DNA from: Anseranas semipalmata
Taxonomy: Eukaryota; Chordata; Aves; Anseriformes; Anseranatidae
Direction of reading: 5' to 3'
Length of the DNA stretch: 64,000 nucleotides
NCBI GenBank assembly: GCA_013399115.1
Contig: VXAA01007260.1
Coordinates: 62,001-126,000 of the forward strand
The notes below the pieces were generated by a model. The model did not search any database and was not told the DNA's origin. It was given only the letters and a program-made list of their open reading frames with translations. This document shows positions 13,025 to 25,770 of the stretch, piece by piece; position 1 is the first letter of the stretch, and each line of letters opens with the position of its first letter. Position numbers and translations under genes: made by a program.

Positions 13025-13536
13025 GGAAGGTATTACTTCAGAGTGTCACCATATATGTCCATATATGTATTAATTTTCTGAAGAGAGGAGATCTCGGTAC
13101 TCTGTAAGAAGAAATTTTCTACATGAGCAGAAATAACATATGTGTGCTTGGAAGATTCAAAATAAAAAATAAAAAATAAACAAGAAAATATTTATGAATA
13201 GATGTGAATAAAGAAGACATCACACTTTGTGGTGGCCTCCTCTAATCTTATGTCCCAGTTGTTCTTTTGTGCCAAAGGCTAGATTTAAGATCATTTTTCT
13301 TCCTGGACGGTTGTGAATGCACACCTGGCTTCTTGGTGTGGGAATTCTCTTTCTCATTGTTTCTTATAATCCTTTAACTGATCAGTAAGTGCTATTGGAT
13401 GAGAAATCCTCTAAGTATGTTTTGTAAGGCTCTGGCTGATGAGAGTCTTTTTTCTTTAATGAACAGCCATTGTAAAGAGAATACTTTGAAGGTGCTATAG
13501 TGCTGTGCTTTTATTTTGAGTATCTGCAGTTAACAG

Positions 13537-13897
13537 CCTAGAGAAGAGGAGACTGAGGGGAGGCCTCATGGCGGCCTGCAGCTTCCTCACGAGGGGAGCG
13601 GAGGGGCAGGCGCTGATCTCTGCTCTCTGGTGACAGCAACAGGACCCGAGGGCACGGCATGGAGCTGTGACAGGGGGGTCAGGCTGGGTGTCACGAAAAG
13701 GTTCTTCACCGAGAGGGTGGTCGGGCACGGGGACAGGCTCAGTGGTCACAGCACCAGGCCTGTCGGAGTTCAAGAAGCGTTTGGACAATGCTTTCAGGCA
13801 TAGGGTCTGAGTTTTGGGTGTGGAGCCAGGAGTTGGACTTGAGGATCCATGTGGGTCCCTTCCAGCTCAGGATATTCTGTGATGCTGTGATTCTATG
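13537..13897 (+). mobile_element. CR1 LINE 3' fragment
   Basis: Plus-strand CR1 tail. It opens at the conserved GCCTAGAGAAGAGGAG (the SLEKRR-coding part of ORF2), runs through the segment reading like FFTERVVGHG, and ends in the CR1 terminus TTCTGTGATGCTGTGATT... at 13877-13897. It is severely 5' truncated, and GC-rich substitutions and small indels break the frame. The minus-strand open frame over it is a shadow. Confidence 0.9.
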
Positions 13898-15299
13898 TGC
13901 AGCCTGTATTCATTTGAAAGAATACAAGCAATATGAAGGTTTTCCATGCCGTGACATTGGCTGTTGCTTATGCTGTGTTCATGTAGCCAGACTAACTTTG
14001 TTTCTTTCCCCAAGTGTGCAACACTGCTGTGGGTCACTGGGGTGACTTTGGGTGCTTAGAGTTTACAGCCCGAAGAAGTATGTTTTTCAGTAAATTCTGA
14101 CCACTCTTTTTACGAAATTCAGGCTTCTCCTAAATTCAAAGTGCACAGCAATAAAATCACTTAGAGAAATCTTTGCTTATACTAGAGCCACAAGACCTGC
14201 TGATTCTTAACATTTCCAGAATAAATTAAAATAATCCATTTCAGACTTCTTGGGTATCAACAAGTCAAAATGTGCTTAAAACTGATGCAGAGCAAACAGG
14301 ACCATCATTTAGAGAGACATGCAGTTCATTCAGTGAAGACACTCCAGTTTGCTCCCTGGATTTCTCCAAGCATCAAGTGCAGTTTTCATTTAAAGGGAGA
14401 CTAGAATTACTGTTTGGAAATGGTAAACTTAACCTCACTATTCTTTGGTTTTGAAAAACAGTAATGTAAATCAGAGCTGAACACAATTTCAGAGAAATAA
14501 TTTGCCAAAAAAGTGAAATTGCAATTCACAAATAAGAGGGGGATTTCTTTGTGTGAGGAAACATCACATACAGCTACTCTGCTGATACTTCCTACAGTTT
14601 GCAGAAGATAAAGACACCTTAAAGAAACCTACAAGATCTGTTGTTTCCTTTTACTAGCAATACCAAAAAGCTTCCATTTTCTGGCACAAGCAAGGTACCA
14701 TTTTAGATTGTGCATCTTCCTTGAAATAATGGAATCAGCCCTTGACTTTCCTTCATGCCTCACTCACAGCCTCATTGTGCATCCTTAAATCTCTCATTTT
14801 TGCATTTTCAGCATTGCAGTCTGATCTTTGGTATGGAATTTTGCAATGAGAGCTTACCACAGTAAAATACTGTGCTGCATTTAATTAATCAGAAGGTATA
14901 TGAGCAGGAAACAAAAGGAATAACTTTGTATATTATTACTATCAGTACCAGTGTGACACTTGAGCTACAGTAGTAATAAAAGGTAAAATGAGACTTTATC
15001 AAGAGATGTATGTTACTATCGAAAACTGAATAGAGTAGGTTGGTTTATTTTGATGTTGGAAGAAGAATTTACACGCCTCTAAGTGTTTTTCAGTTCCTGA
15101 CTGGCAAAAAAAGGAACACAGAAAAATCTGTTACGTAACAGCCGCTTGATGGGATACAGATTGTTAATAAATATACAGATGATCATAGCTTAACACCTTG
15201 AATTCTTTTACATAATCTGTATTTTTCATACAGCTGTGATTTCTGGTGTAAAATATGTCAGTACCACTAGAAACTGCATAGAAGCTTTTGACACAAATG
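13898..15299. other. Unique DNA, no gene seen
   Basis: Non-coding apart from a 60-codon plus-strand open frame at 14272-14454 with no recognised motif or splice context. No repeat was identified. Confidence 0.5.
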
Positions 15300-15910
15300 T
15301 CACATCTCATTCTTGAATAACAAGTTTCTGAACTCGACTCCAAGCGTGTTTACTGTCTCACTGTGAATTAAATCATCCTTAGACAAGAAGATCATTTTCG
15401 GGCTCACTATGTGCTTAAGTTTAATCATGCAGGCCACTGTGGTCTGCCTCATTCCAATCTTGTGGACAGAAGAACTTTCTGCCAGGCAGGGGATTTTGAA
15501 GCAGGTGAGGCCCCAAGCCTGAAAGGGATGTTGGAAAGCTATGGTCAAGTGATTGATGGAGAGGAGCCCCACCAATTCCCTGAGAGAGCCCGGTGTCACA
15601 TCCATAAGAAAGCTCTTGAATGTGGAAGGAAGAACAGATCACCCATTCACGTGGATAAGTGGCACACCTATGGGTCGATAGAACTTTAATGTCGTTTGAC
15701 ACATCTTGAGAAAGCATTCAAGCAGAGAGGCACACAGCGCACGTGCTGTCCTGGAATGGTGAAAAGGAGCTATGGATACCCCAAATGTAGAAAGAGATAT
15801 TTTCCTGCAAATAATTCTTTCAAAGTGGTTTCCGTCAATGTAGATAATGTGAACAGTATCACAAGAGGAAATGCTACTGTCATCACGTTCTTAAAGGCAA
15901 ATGCATGAGG
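15300..15910. other. Unidentified region with long open frames on both strands
   Basis: A minus-strand ATG-initiated frame of 101 codons (15300-15605) lies opposite two plus-strand frames (15411-15689 and 15696-15908). The minus product begins MDVTPGSLRELVG and includes the leucine-rich block LLSINHLTIAF. The second plus-strand product has CCPGMVKRSYGYPKCRKRY, a C-x13-C spacing that fits no zinc-finger pattern I know. GC is higher than in flanking DNA. I recognise no family. It could be an old retroposed or transposon-derived segment, or a lucky gap in stop codons. Confidence 0.25.
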
Positions 15911-17151
15911 GCTGAGGAGTGAATATAGAATAATTAGAATATCTCACCTCAGTAGAATATGAATATTTTAATGATAAATCTGGAGGTAGTGAAGCAGCAT
16001 GCTCCTCACTTTGCATATAGATAGCAGGATAAGAAAAAGAATAGTCCTCCAAATTTCCCAGAGAGTCATTGAGATTGCTCTTGATTTTGCTCGGGTAGAG
16101 TCCTGTGCTGAGCCTGGTGCTCTGCCTCTGAAGAATATTGATGCAGCTTTGAAGCTGTTACTCAGACTGTCTCAGTGCAGCCAGTAGGCAGAATAAATCT
16201 GTGCAAAATCCATCTTATTCCACAGATGGCTGTTTCTGCTTGCGCAACCGTGAGCATAGATTTGGAATCTTTCTGGAATCATTCCCCTCCAAAATTTGGC
16301 CTTCTAATAGGGAAGATGATTTAGCTACAATTACACAAAAGCAGAGTTGTTTTAATTGGAAGGTTTAAAATAGCTTCTAGTCACCTTCATTTACTACAAA
16401 AAAAAAAAAAACAAGAGCTCTCTGGTACCATTTATTCAAATGTATTCACTCTAAAAATATTCGTATAAATTAAGCAGAAAGCAGCCACCATTTCAGTTTC
16501 ATGATGTCTTGTCAGACAGGAAGATCAGTGCCTCAGTCAGACATAAAGGTCGATTCAGAAGAGGGGGGGAATGGATAAAAGGGAATGAACGAAAAACTGT
16601 ATGATTTTAGCTTTAGTTTGGACACTAGAAGAACAGTGATGCTTTTTAAAGTCAAAAACCTAGCATTATGGGAGGCAGTAAGCTATTTCTGCAGTATTCA
16701 TGCTTATATAAAAACCTGCCATTCCTAATGCATTTCCCTATCCTTCCAATTTTCATCAAGGTCTAATTCATGTCATTTGGCACAAAAAATTAAAGGCCAT
16801 ATCCTAGGCTAAAGTAAAATATGATATCACAGGAGTTATACTAACAAGAAATTACGATAGCCCTTTGACCTATTTTGGAACTTCTACTTGCTCTATAGTG
16901 AAGCTCATGGGAGAAACATTTCAAAATATTGTTGATGGAAAAGTTGTTGGAAATTGCTGAGTTTATTCATTTGAACATTTTCAAGGTAAAAATGTTTATG
17001 ATTTTTTTTTCTATAACATATGTTGTTAATTTGACTTTTTTTCTGTCTAAAAAAATACCAAATATTGAAATTTGGCAGAATTTTGTTATATGCAGTTAGA
17101 ACAATTAAAGCAGTGTGCCTTCAGATGGTATCCAGGAGCCAAAAATCCATG
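15911..17151. other. Unique DNA, no gene seen
   Basis: A/T runs at 16398-16411 and 17005-17012. One 62-codon frame at 15999-16187 is without support. Confidence 0.5.
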
Positions 17152-17189
17152 TATTTTAATTTCAGTTATCTATTTTAATTTCAGTTATG
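17152..17189 (+). repeat. Two 19-bp direct repeats
   Basis: TATTTTAATTTCAGTTAT occurs twice head to tail, with only the nineteenth base differing (C, then G). It is a very recent or slippage-derived duplication. Each copy contains a splice-acceptor-like TTTCAG, but no donor follows. Confidence 0.9.
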
Positions 17190-17733
17190 AAATATTAGGA
17201 TCGCCTACGCTGCCTTAGCAAATCAGTAATTATTTAACAAATGTTAGGAAGAGAGAGAAAAAAATAAATCCAACAGCTATGTTGTTCCTACTTAAAAAAA
17301 AAAAAAGGATATTTATAATATTCATTGGCTTCTAAACAGCTACTTAAATCTTAAAAAACAAAACCAAAAAAAAAACAAAAAACACAGCTTAGAATGTCTG
17401 TAAGCACCTCATGCCTGTATGTTTCTTTAACAACTTGGAACATCGTTTTTAAATATTGGTTGGTATGTGTTCAATAGTTGGGGTGTTTGCACTGAATATA
17501 TTTTTTTTTTTATAATGATGAATTAAGGCAAGTTAGATCACTAGATCCTGTCAGCACCAGAGTGCCTGGGTAATACTAAAATTATCGTAAATGCCTGGGT
17601 CAATAAAGTTACTGGTATAGTCATGTTTTTCTAAAACCACACTCCCCTTAACATCAGTATTGTTTTCATACTTCTCCCAACACATAAATGTGTCAATTAC
17701 ATGTAGCATGATTTTTTTCGTTTCCTTTGCTTG

Positions 17734-17784
17734 CTAGTATTTGGAAACCGCTAGTATTTGGAAACCACTAGTATTTGGAAACCA
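17734..17784 (+). repeat. Three 17-bp tandem repeats
   Basis: CTAGTATTTGGAAACC plus one variable base (G, A, A) is repeated three times exactly. The near-perfect identity suggests recent expansion, so it may be variable in copy number. Confidence 0.95.
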
Positions 17785-20700
17785 CTCTCACTTTTAAGGA
17801 TGATTTATTATTAATGATAGGCTTTTCTTGTTTCTTCCCAGAAGATCACAACTGATCATGCCCAGATTTATCTGCCTAGCTATTTGCATATGTTGTTTAC
17901 AGAGCATCCATTTTCTTTTACTTTTCCTTTCCCTTTTTCATGAGCCACCTCTTAATATCACGTATCTCTTCATAATTAGACAGCAGCACCTCAGGGAAGC
18001 AGAGCTGCTTGTTACAAAAAGAGAACTGTAGCATTTATAGTTTTATTCAGGATTTTTCAAGAAACCTATGCTGTCTGAAAAAGGGATTAGACCTATAGCA
18101 TGCATGCAAAGCAACGTTAATGTGATGTGGAACAGCAAAAGAAAAAAAAAGAGGTTGAGACTTGACTTGACAGACAATGACTCTTATGCTTGGACAACCC
18201 AGGGAAACAAAAGTACTTTTAGCACAGCTGGGTGGAGGGGCTAGAGAAGAGCACTTAAGCTGCATAGCACCCCAAAAGGTGAGAATCGTGCCAGTGAAGG
18301 TGAAAGTGATCAGGGTTTTGAAAGCAGAGGTAACACAGGGAAGATAGGATACAGAGGAATTGAATTGCAGTACGGAGGAAGCATGAGCGGGGTTCCAGTG
18401 AGTGTCGGTTTTGGCAAAACTGTCCAAGATGACAGATAGATGAACCAGGCCCTAAAAGATGGGGCTGAGGAGAAGGGAAGAGTAAATCTCCAGGGAGATA
18501 AAAGACTTGAACTTTGATTGGAAACCATTGTAATTAATGTGCCTGACCCATTTCAATTAAGATTCTGATCCTGGCAGCTCAGAATTTCTTCCAGATTTTT
18601 TGGACTGTAGAGCTGTGAAGGCTACTCTGTATTCTGGGCCTGGAATGCTTACACTTTGTAAGCTGTAAATTACATAATGTGATAATATTCCAGCCTCATT
18701 TAACCATATTATAGAGCTCCTCAGCTCTGCTGAGCATCTTAATTACAGGAATTCATTTTGCCAAGATGGTATTCGATGTGCAGAAATAAAATAGAATAAA
18801 GCGGTGATAGTTGCTGTAGTCAGCAAAATGTGCATTTCACGAGTAGCAGCAGGTAGATGGATAATGGTTAGCAGAACTGCGTCCTGTGGAGAGTGACACA
18901 TTTTCTGGGTCACTAAATAGTCAGCTCTCTCAGTTCAAGTACGCTAGTAATTGAATGCTGGAAGATTTATAGTGATAGTGCATCGGAGGTACTAGTTCTC
19001 TGAATAAAAACAGCGGAGTCCGTGCCTCTAACCACCATTTTCAGCAGTCAGGAAGCTTTATTCTTCTGTTATGCAGTGATCATACTCCGGGATGTTCTCC
19101 CGCTGCATGAATGCCAGCTTTTCCCTTGAGCCCACATCCCCTTCAGCAGTCTTGGAGAGCGGTCAGCGTGTGTCGGGCGGAGGGATGCTGCCAGGGCTGT
19201 CCCCTTCTGTCTTTCATTTCTTTCCCTTCAGTTATATAAATAATAACTGTTTCAGCCCTGTCCCCCCAGGTTTAGGAGCACCCCCGGATGTAGCTGGGAT
19301 TCCTTTGAGAGCGACGGGGGGCAGTGCTGTGGACGCTGCATGCTCCCGGGCAAGACTTTTTTCCATCCTCGTCTGTCAGAGGAAAGGCTTTTCCTTTTCA
19401 GGCAGATGAGGTTTTCACTTCCCAAATGCTGTCTTACGCTGCAGGTGGCTGCATGAAGAAAGAAGGCTGGGTGCTTCAAAGGAAAACCCACATACATTCG
19501 GCTGTGCTGAAGGTACTGTGCATCCTCCGTTTGCTGCACCATCCAGTGCCCTAATTCATGTGCAGTACCTCGCTCGCCTTACACAATCCACTAATGGTAT
19601 ATTTCACGATGAATTCCTGGAATTTTTGTCTTCACTCTCAAATTAGCATTGTGATTTAAAAACAGAATGTTCAATATGCTTGGGAATAAATAATAATAAA
19701 GAAAAGACTGAAGACTGGAATCAGACAGAAACTTCTGTGATTTCTCAAATAAAAGTATTTAGCAGAGCACTGAATTTTGAATGAATACCTGAGGGAAAGT
19801 AGTACTTAGATAATTTTGCCTTTGAAGATAATGTTTTACTGAGGTCTCCTAAAGTAAGCACATTGTACTTTTCAATATATCTTAGTTTTCAAATAATTTA
19901 TCCTGCTTTTTGAGATAATTCTAAGTTCTTAAGTGCATACAGAAATAACTGTTAAAAACAAACACAAAAATTCCAGACAGTTTTTGATTACCAGAGTGTA
20001 TCTGAGTACGTGATTTAATTCCATGCATGTAAGCTTTATTTTCAGTTTAAATTGAGAATGCTGAGAGGGAAAGGCTTTCTGTCGTTGTAGCCATGCTTTA
20101 CAGGACACGCAGGACTAGGCAGGTATGGGGCTTTTATGGAGTCTTGTGGCGGTGCACCACACACTGATGGGAAATACTGCTCTGAGCATAGAGTCCTTCA
20201 GAGTTTCCCCACTCTACCTTTCTTTTGAATCCTGAATAAACTATGGTTGTTACATTTATGAAAAGGTAAATTAATTTAATTTATATTCTGAAATATTAAT
20301 CCTTGGGAAAAAAAAAAAATCTTTTCAATTGTACACATCTTTTAGTGGTTAGTATTTTACTTGGGTTCATTCTTCTAAATGGTGAAGGTATTTGTTTTGT
20401 CCATTTTCGAGCTATTCTCTACTTTCCCTACCCCTCTCACACTCTTAAAGAGTTTTTACTGCACGAACATCTTCTGCTCTTTTCATTTTCTAAATAATAA
20501 ACAAAAGCATTTAAATGAGACCTTTCAAAATTCATGAAAAAATGAAAATATCTTGTGGAGTGCCCTTAATTAAGTATCACTGATCCTTTCTGGCTAATGA
20601 GGGAGTCCTGGTTGGACTGCAGAAAACAGTTCTGGACAGTTCTGGAAGGGATACAAAGGGTGTTCTCTGTGCAGTACTTTTGCTTCCCTTTTTTAAACAG

Positions 20701-22864
20701 ATAATAATAGAGGGTCTACCTTCTTTGGCCTTCATCCTTTGTTAATGCATAATTTAGCTTAGATCATCAGGAGCATATCTTAGACTTTTTGCCGCCTTGT
20801 GTTTGGGTAGCCATGTCATATAGTGGCAAAGCATTTTAAGTGTGAAGGGGTAGAATCCAGTATAGGCGCCAAAAAAAAAAAAAAAAAAGGGGGAACTGTT
20901 TTACCATCAGTAGTTCTGGAATGCCAGTCACCCACGCTTATCGTCTAGGTTAGCTGGCAATTGCTAGCCGCAGGCCAGTCACTGCTGCTGTGTGCTTCCT
21001 TCAGACCCTGCCAGTGGCTCCTGCTAAAAGAGCGCCTACGCTGACATTGAATTTTACCTTTAAAATAACAGAGAAATATGGCCTTCTCACTTTTGCCCAT
21101 ACATGGGGGCACTTGCTTCCTTTAATCTTTTAATGTAAACATCAACATCTACCAACACAGACGGCAAACACTTTGTGATCCATCTTATTATGCAATCACA
21201 GACAACGCTTTCTTGAGCTCCATTCTCTTTTGTACAGAGCTAAGACAGATTTAAGTTAAACATAGAGCTTCAGACACAGTTGTCCTACTTTTATTTTTTC
21301 TTTCAATTTGCAACCTAATTTCACTAGCTTCCAATGTAAGGGCATAGGGAAAGGGCATGTTTTCAGGTACTTGCATGTTCATTAATTCATAAAAGAGAAT
21401 CATTAATGTACTTGGAGTTGAAAACAGAAGCATAAATCACTCCTTTATGGAATGAGGGATTATGCTTCTAATGTTCATATGAAGAATCACTTGCAAAGCA
21501 GGGAACCATTGTGTATGTTTTAGAGGTCATATACAGGTAACAGAAGCTCAAGCCTTTGTGCAAATAATTACATACCTGTCAAGGCATAACCAGAAAATCC
21601 GTTTTGCCATTTTATAGAAAAAAAAATAAGACCTTTTTTATTACTATTATTTAGTTTTTCTGATTCTTTTTCTGCTTCAGTAATCCCATAACAAAATTGT
21701 CACACCTGTAGTATGGATCACATTACCACCATGTGGTACCTTTCTTTATGCTTGGGAAATGTTCCCAAAATGATGATCTGCTTACAGCACATTTGTTATA
21801 TATATAATCTTGATCCTTGTTATTTTCCACTTTTTTTTTGTTTGACTTTAAGTGCTGTGCAGATGGACAGAGCGTGAGTAAAGGCAGAGAAGGATGAAAA
21901 GCTTAAAATTACTCTTTTTGGAGAAAAACAGTCTCTCTTCTCTGGCAATGAGCGTTGATTCTTTTGTTACCTGAATTATCTAAATTAATTATGCAATAAC
22001 TGCCCCACTGTAAAACCTTATTGGAGGTGGGGCATTGGTATTTTTATGGTGACATAAAAATGGAACAGTCAGCAATAGAACTGTCCAAATAACAGTAATT
22101 TTTCTGACATTACCAGAGAAAAATGTCTCGAGAGGTAATTTGTTTAAGAAAAAAAAAAAAAAAAACATAGTTAAAAAGTGAATCTCTAGAAAAATATTTC
22201 AATTCAGTGTTGAGCATTTTTTCCTTCTACAAATAAAACTGAGAGATTTTAAACACAAATCAAAATGTATAGCTAAAATACTCCTCAGGTTACAATTCCT
22301 TTCCCATTATTTACTTTATATCTGACAGAAGCCTGTGACAATTTAAAAAAAAATTTTTTTTTGAAAAAGTTTTTTGATGAAAAATGTATTGAAAAAGCGA
22401 AGTTCTGTTCCTTCTTATGATCAAACCTGGCCAAATTTATGTCACAGTCAAAACAAATCAGCTTTCTCCTGTTGGTTTTGTTCTGGGTAATTAGCATATA
22501 TTAGTTAGCTTAAGGTAGAAATAAGTCTTGCCCGCACTTAGAACTTAGCAAAGGGAAAATTATTATAAGTAAGCTTTCTCAGGTTTTCATTACTTTTATG
22601 AATATTTATAAAAAATTAGCAAAAAAAGAAAAAAGAAAAAAGAAAATTAAGATACTTTAAAAATTCAAGTTTACAAGTAGATCTGGATACTCATCTTAAA
22701 AAGGACGTAGTTGCTGTAGATTATTCGGATATACTGGGCTTGTAAAAGAGTGGGAAAACTTGATACATTATAGAGAGAGTGTCAATAGGAATAAATCAGC
22801 ATTTGCTCTCAGTATAGGCACAACCAAAGATATATTCAGGAAACAAGTTAAAAGCTCAAAAAGG
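17785..22864. other. Unique DNA with scattered A runs
   Basis: No gene supported. There are A runs at 20872-20888 and 22149-22165. Slightly GC-rich DNA at 19080-19480 carries open frames on both strands but no splice-framed exon. The stretch around 18640-18770 is AT-rich, of the kind often seen in conserved noncoding elements, but conservation cannot be judged here. Confidence 0.5.
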
Positions 22865-22891
22865 ATTTATTTATTTATTTATTTATTTATT
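22865..22891 (+). repeat. (TTTA)n microsatellite
   Basis: About seven TTTA units. A similar short array is at 26114-26136. Confidence 0.95.
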
Positions 22892-23197
22892 AAAATGCAG
22901 AATTTACAGAACAAATTATTCCTGGAATTTTTGGCAGACAATTTATAATTAGGCTGGAGAACATACCAGGAATGTGCAATGGAGCAGAAGATTTTTAATG
23001 TCTGCCAAACTTATGTAACATCGGACCTGGAAAACCCATCCATTTCTGATTGCTGAAAGTGTTTGTAGGGGAGCACAGCATGTCTCCTGTGCTCACCTGT
23101 GGGCTTTTGGCCCTGCTTGTCAGCAGCGACAGAATATCTCAATGGTCAACTGGTTTCACCAGACCATGAATCTTGTGCTACAGTGCTAGGAATTGCG

Positions 23198-23250
23198 TTT
23201 TTTGTTGTTGTTGTGTTTTGTGTTTGTTGTTGTTGTTGTTGTTTGTTTTT
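23198..23250 (+). repeat. (TTG)n microsatellite
   Basis: TTG repeats interrupted by a TGTTTTGTG segment. The open frame through it gives a valine/cysteine run and is not a gene. Confidence 0.95.
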
Positions 23251-25479
23251 GAGGTATACCCACGGGGATATTGTCTGCAAAGTAAAGCCCCAACCATATT
23301 TCAACAATGAATTCTGTCAAGAATCATATTCATGGAAAAAGCGGTGTTGACAGTTAGATAAAATATACACGGGTTAGAAATAAAGAAAGCATTGGTTTTG
23401 CATTTATAAATTATTTTTTGAAATGTAAAATGTAAGTATGTTTGCTATGTGGACAATTATTCCTCTAACTCCACTAAAATGCTGGCAAGGTTGTACTTAC
23501 AGATGCAGTAAAATTTTAAAATGAAGAACAAACTAATAACCTGTCATTTGAGAGTCAGTGCTGAAACGAGAATATGCAGTAATTTTAGATTTCTTTCATC
23601 CACCTTTCCTCTAATGTAATCAAATTAAGTCAAATAACACTCTGGAGTGTTACTTTAAGAATGGCCTGTACTTCTTCTAGGGACATAATTTCCCAAGTGT
23701 CTATAGTTTATGTGAATAGTTATAAACAACCGGTCATGTTAGCCTAAAATCGATTCCCACCTACCTGGGTTTACATACTTATTTTTCAAAACTGTGTTCT
23801 CATTTATTTTTGTTTAAAGCTAGTACAGATTTTTTTTTTTTAATTGCTAATTTGATAAAATCATCTTGTCATTGAAACAGCACTGACAGGCTTTTCAGCC
23901 GTGAAGTGGTAAACAAATCCTATTTGACCTTGCCGAGTCAAGAACAAGATGTAGAATTGGATTTTGTACTTTGGCTCGTCTAAAGCTGCATGAAAAACAG
24001 TAAAGTAGTGACGCATGGTAAATGAATGAAGAAAGTCTGGCTTCCTCTGATCTCCAAATAAGCGATCAACAAGTGAACAAAGATTACCTGGCTTAAAAGT
24101 TTTCACTCATCCTATGTGAAGATTTATTCCAGCATAATGCCGCACATAATTGGGGGTCTTTTTTCTTTGGGCCTTTTTCTTTGCTTGGTTGGTTGTTTCT
24201 CTGCTTCAGGTCTGAAAGGGGCACGCTCGTTTTTCTGTTGTGGTAGGGTTGGCACCCCTGGATCTGAGACCTGTTCCCCACAGCTGTGGCCTTTGCACGT
24301 ATTGCGCTCAACATTGCACGTATGGGTCAAAAAGTGGATGGGGTCATTTTTTCGTAATCAGATCCTAGGCATGGATTTCAGACACTTCTTGTTCTAAATC
24401 ACATCACAGGAGCTGTCTGCAAATAGCATAGCTAAAAAAACAACAACAACAACAAAACCAAAAAAACAGCTTTTCTCCAAAACGGGGAATGTCCGGTTGG
24501 GAAATCAACACGCAGAGGTGAATGTCGTCGTATTTTTTGAGTAACTTTTTGTTGTTGGCTGCATCTTTGCCGCGGCTGTGCTGTCCCCATCACCTCGGGA
24601 ACCACCGCTTTAAGACTGTCTTGCTGATAAATGAAGCGGGTCAGGTGCAGCCTAGGCATGGGACTTACCGTTGGGCATAATTCTGTCTGAAAACCTCGGC
24701 GGATCCCGTATCTGATTTTATTCATGTATTCAGGTTTCTGACATGCTTAGCTGTATGCAGTGATGGCTGGCTGTGAAATAGTTGTGATTGTTTCTAAAAA
24801 TAAATAAAGTGCACTGATGAGGGGTGAGGAGGTTGTTAGAATCAACTTTTGCGTTCAGGTGTTTTTTCTTTTTCTTTTTTTGTCTCCATCAAGAAAGAAT
24901 TGTTTCTAGACCATAATGGTTAAGATACACAGATATGTAAGGGATGTGAGAGGAAAGGACACGAGTTTTCTGAGATTAGTTAACAGGGTGCTGAAAAAAA
25001 GCACTCACACCCCCCAAATCCTAACCCAGCTCTCTATTTAAATAGATAAACAACATAATTGTCTTCTGGGAAGATACCTTCTGCACAGAAAGCTGAAGCT
25101 TCAGAACTGATCTCAGTTTTTATTTATTTCATGAGGTGCGTTATGGATTTTGTTTTGTTTTGTTTTATATATATATTATTTATTTGCTCAGACATTTAGG
25201 CAACCAGTTTTGGAAATGTAATTGTGGTTTGAATAACCAGGGAAGAGGAAATACTATAGCAGATCTGAACTCCGTCTGAAATAACCTGAGTCTGAGCTCA
25301 CAACTTGTTTTCCATGACCTTATGCAACTAAATCTGAGAAAAGTTAAGGAAAACCTGCGATCAAGGTCAGAATTTTTAGAGCAAGAATATTCCACTTACA
25401 AAATACATATCCAGTGAATTTATATAGAGCTGTAACAAATGCATACCATGCCTGTTAGTAATAAGTGGTACGAGATGTT
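23251..25479. other. Unique DNA, no gene seen
   Basis: Open frames overlap on both strands at 23861-24725, none with a recognised domain. There is a CAA-rich stretch at 24438-24470 and a TTTTG run near 25150-25165. Confidence 0.5.
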
Positions 25480-25770
25480 ACCGGCACCGGTAGGATCGTT
25501 TCTTAGAAAGCTGCTCCGTGGATCCCGGTTTCGTTGTCACCACAGCCTGTGGTGTGTCCTTCAGCCGCGGAAGAGAAGACCCGTGGCTGTGGCATCCTCG
25601 TGCCTGTGGCACGCCGTAACGCCTGCTTCGGGCGGGTGGGCATGCCCTTGGAAAACTTTGGTGCTGTGGGCACCAAACATTTGTTGCTGGCGGCTGCTAC
25701 GTCGTCTGGCGAACGGTGATGTTAGGGTTACTGCTTTATTAACACCCTGGTGCGAGACCTCTAATTAAAG
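25480..25770. promoter_or_regulatory. CpG-rich patch, possible small CpG island
   Basis: About twenty CpG dinucleotides fall within roughly 290 bases (for example ACCGGCACCGG, CAGCCGCGG, GTCGTCTGGCG), while the surrounding tens of kilobases are CpG-poor. A 109-codon plus-strand frame (25439-25768) and a 61-codon frame overlap it; neither product is recognised. Avian promoters often sit in such patches, but no TATA or donor is visible, so it could equally be a GC-rich inserted repeat. Confidence 0.35.

Larger units (their letters stand above)
10485..13536. other. Unique DNA with AT-rich and purine-rich simple tracts
   Basis: No coding signal. Contents include a triplicated AT-rich 11-mer (10995-11034), a purine tract (12993-13024) and an AAAAT-rich patch near 13158-13180. 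The open frame at 11827-12054 on the minus strand is not supported by any recognised motif. Confidence 0.55.
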
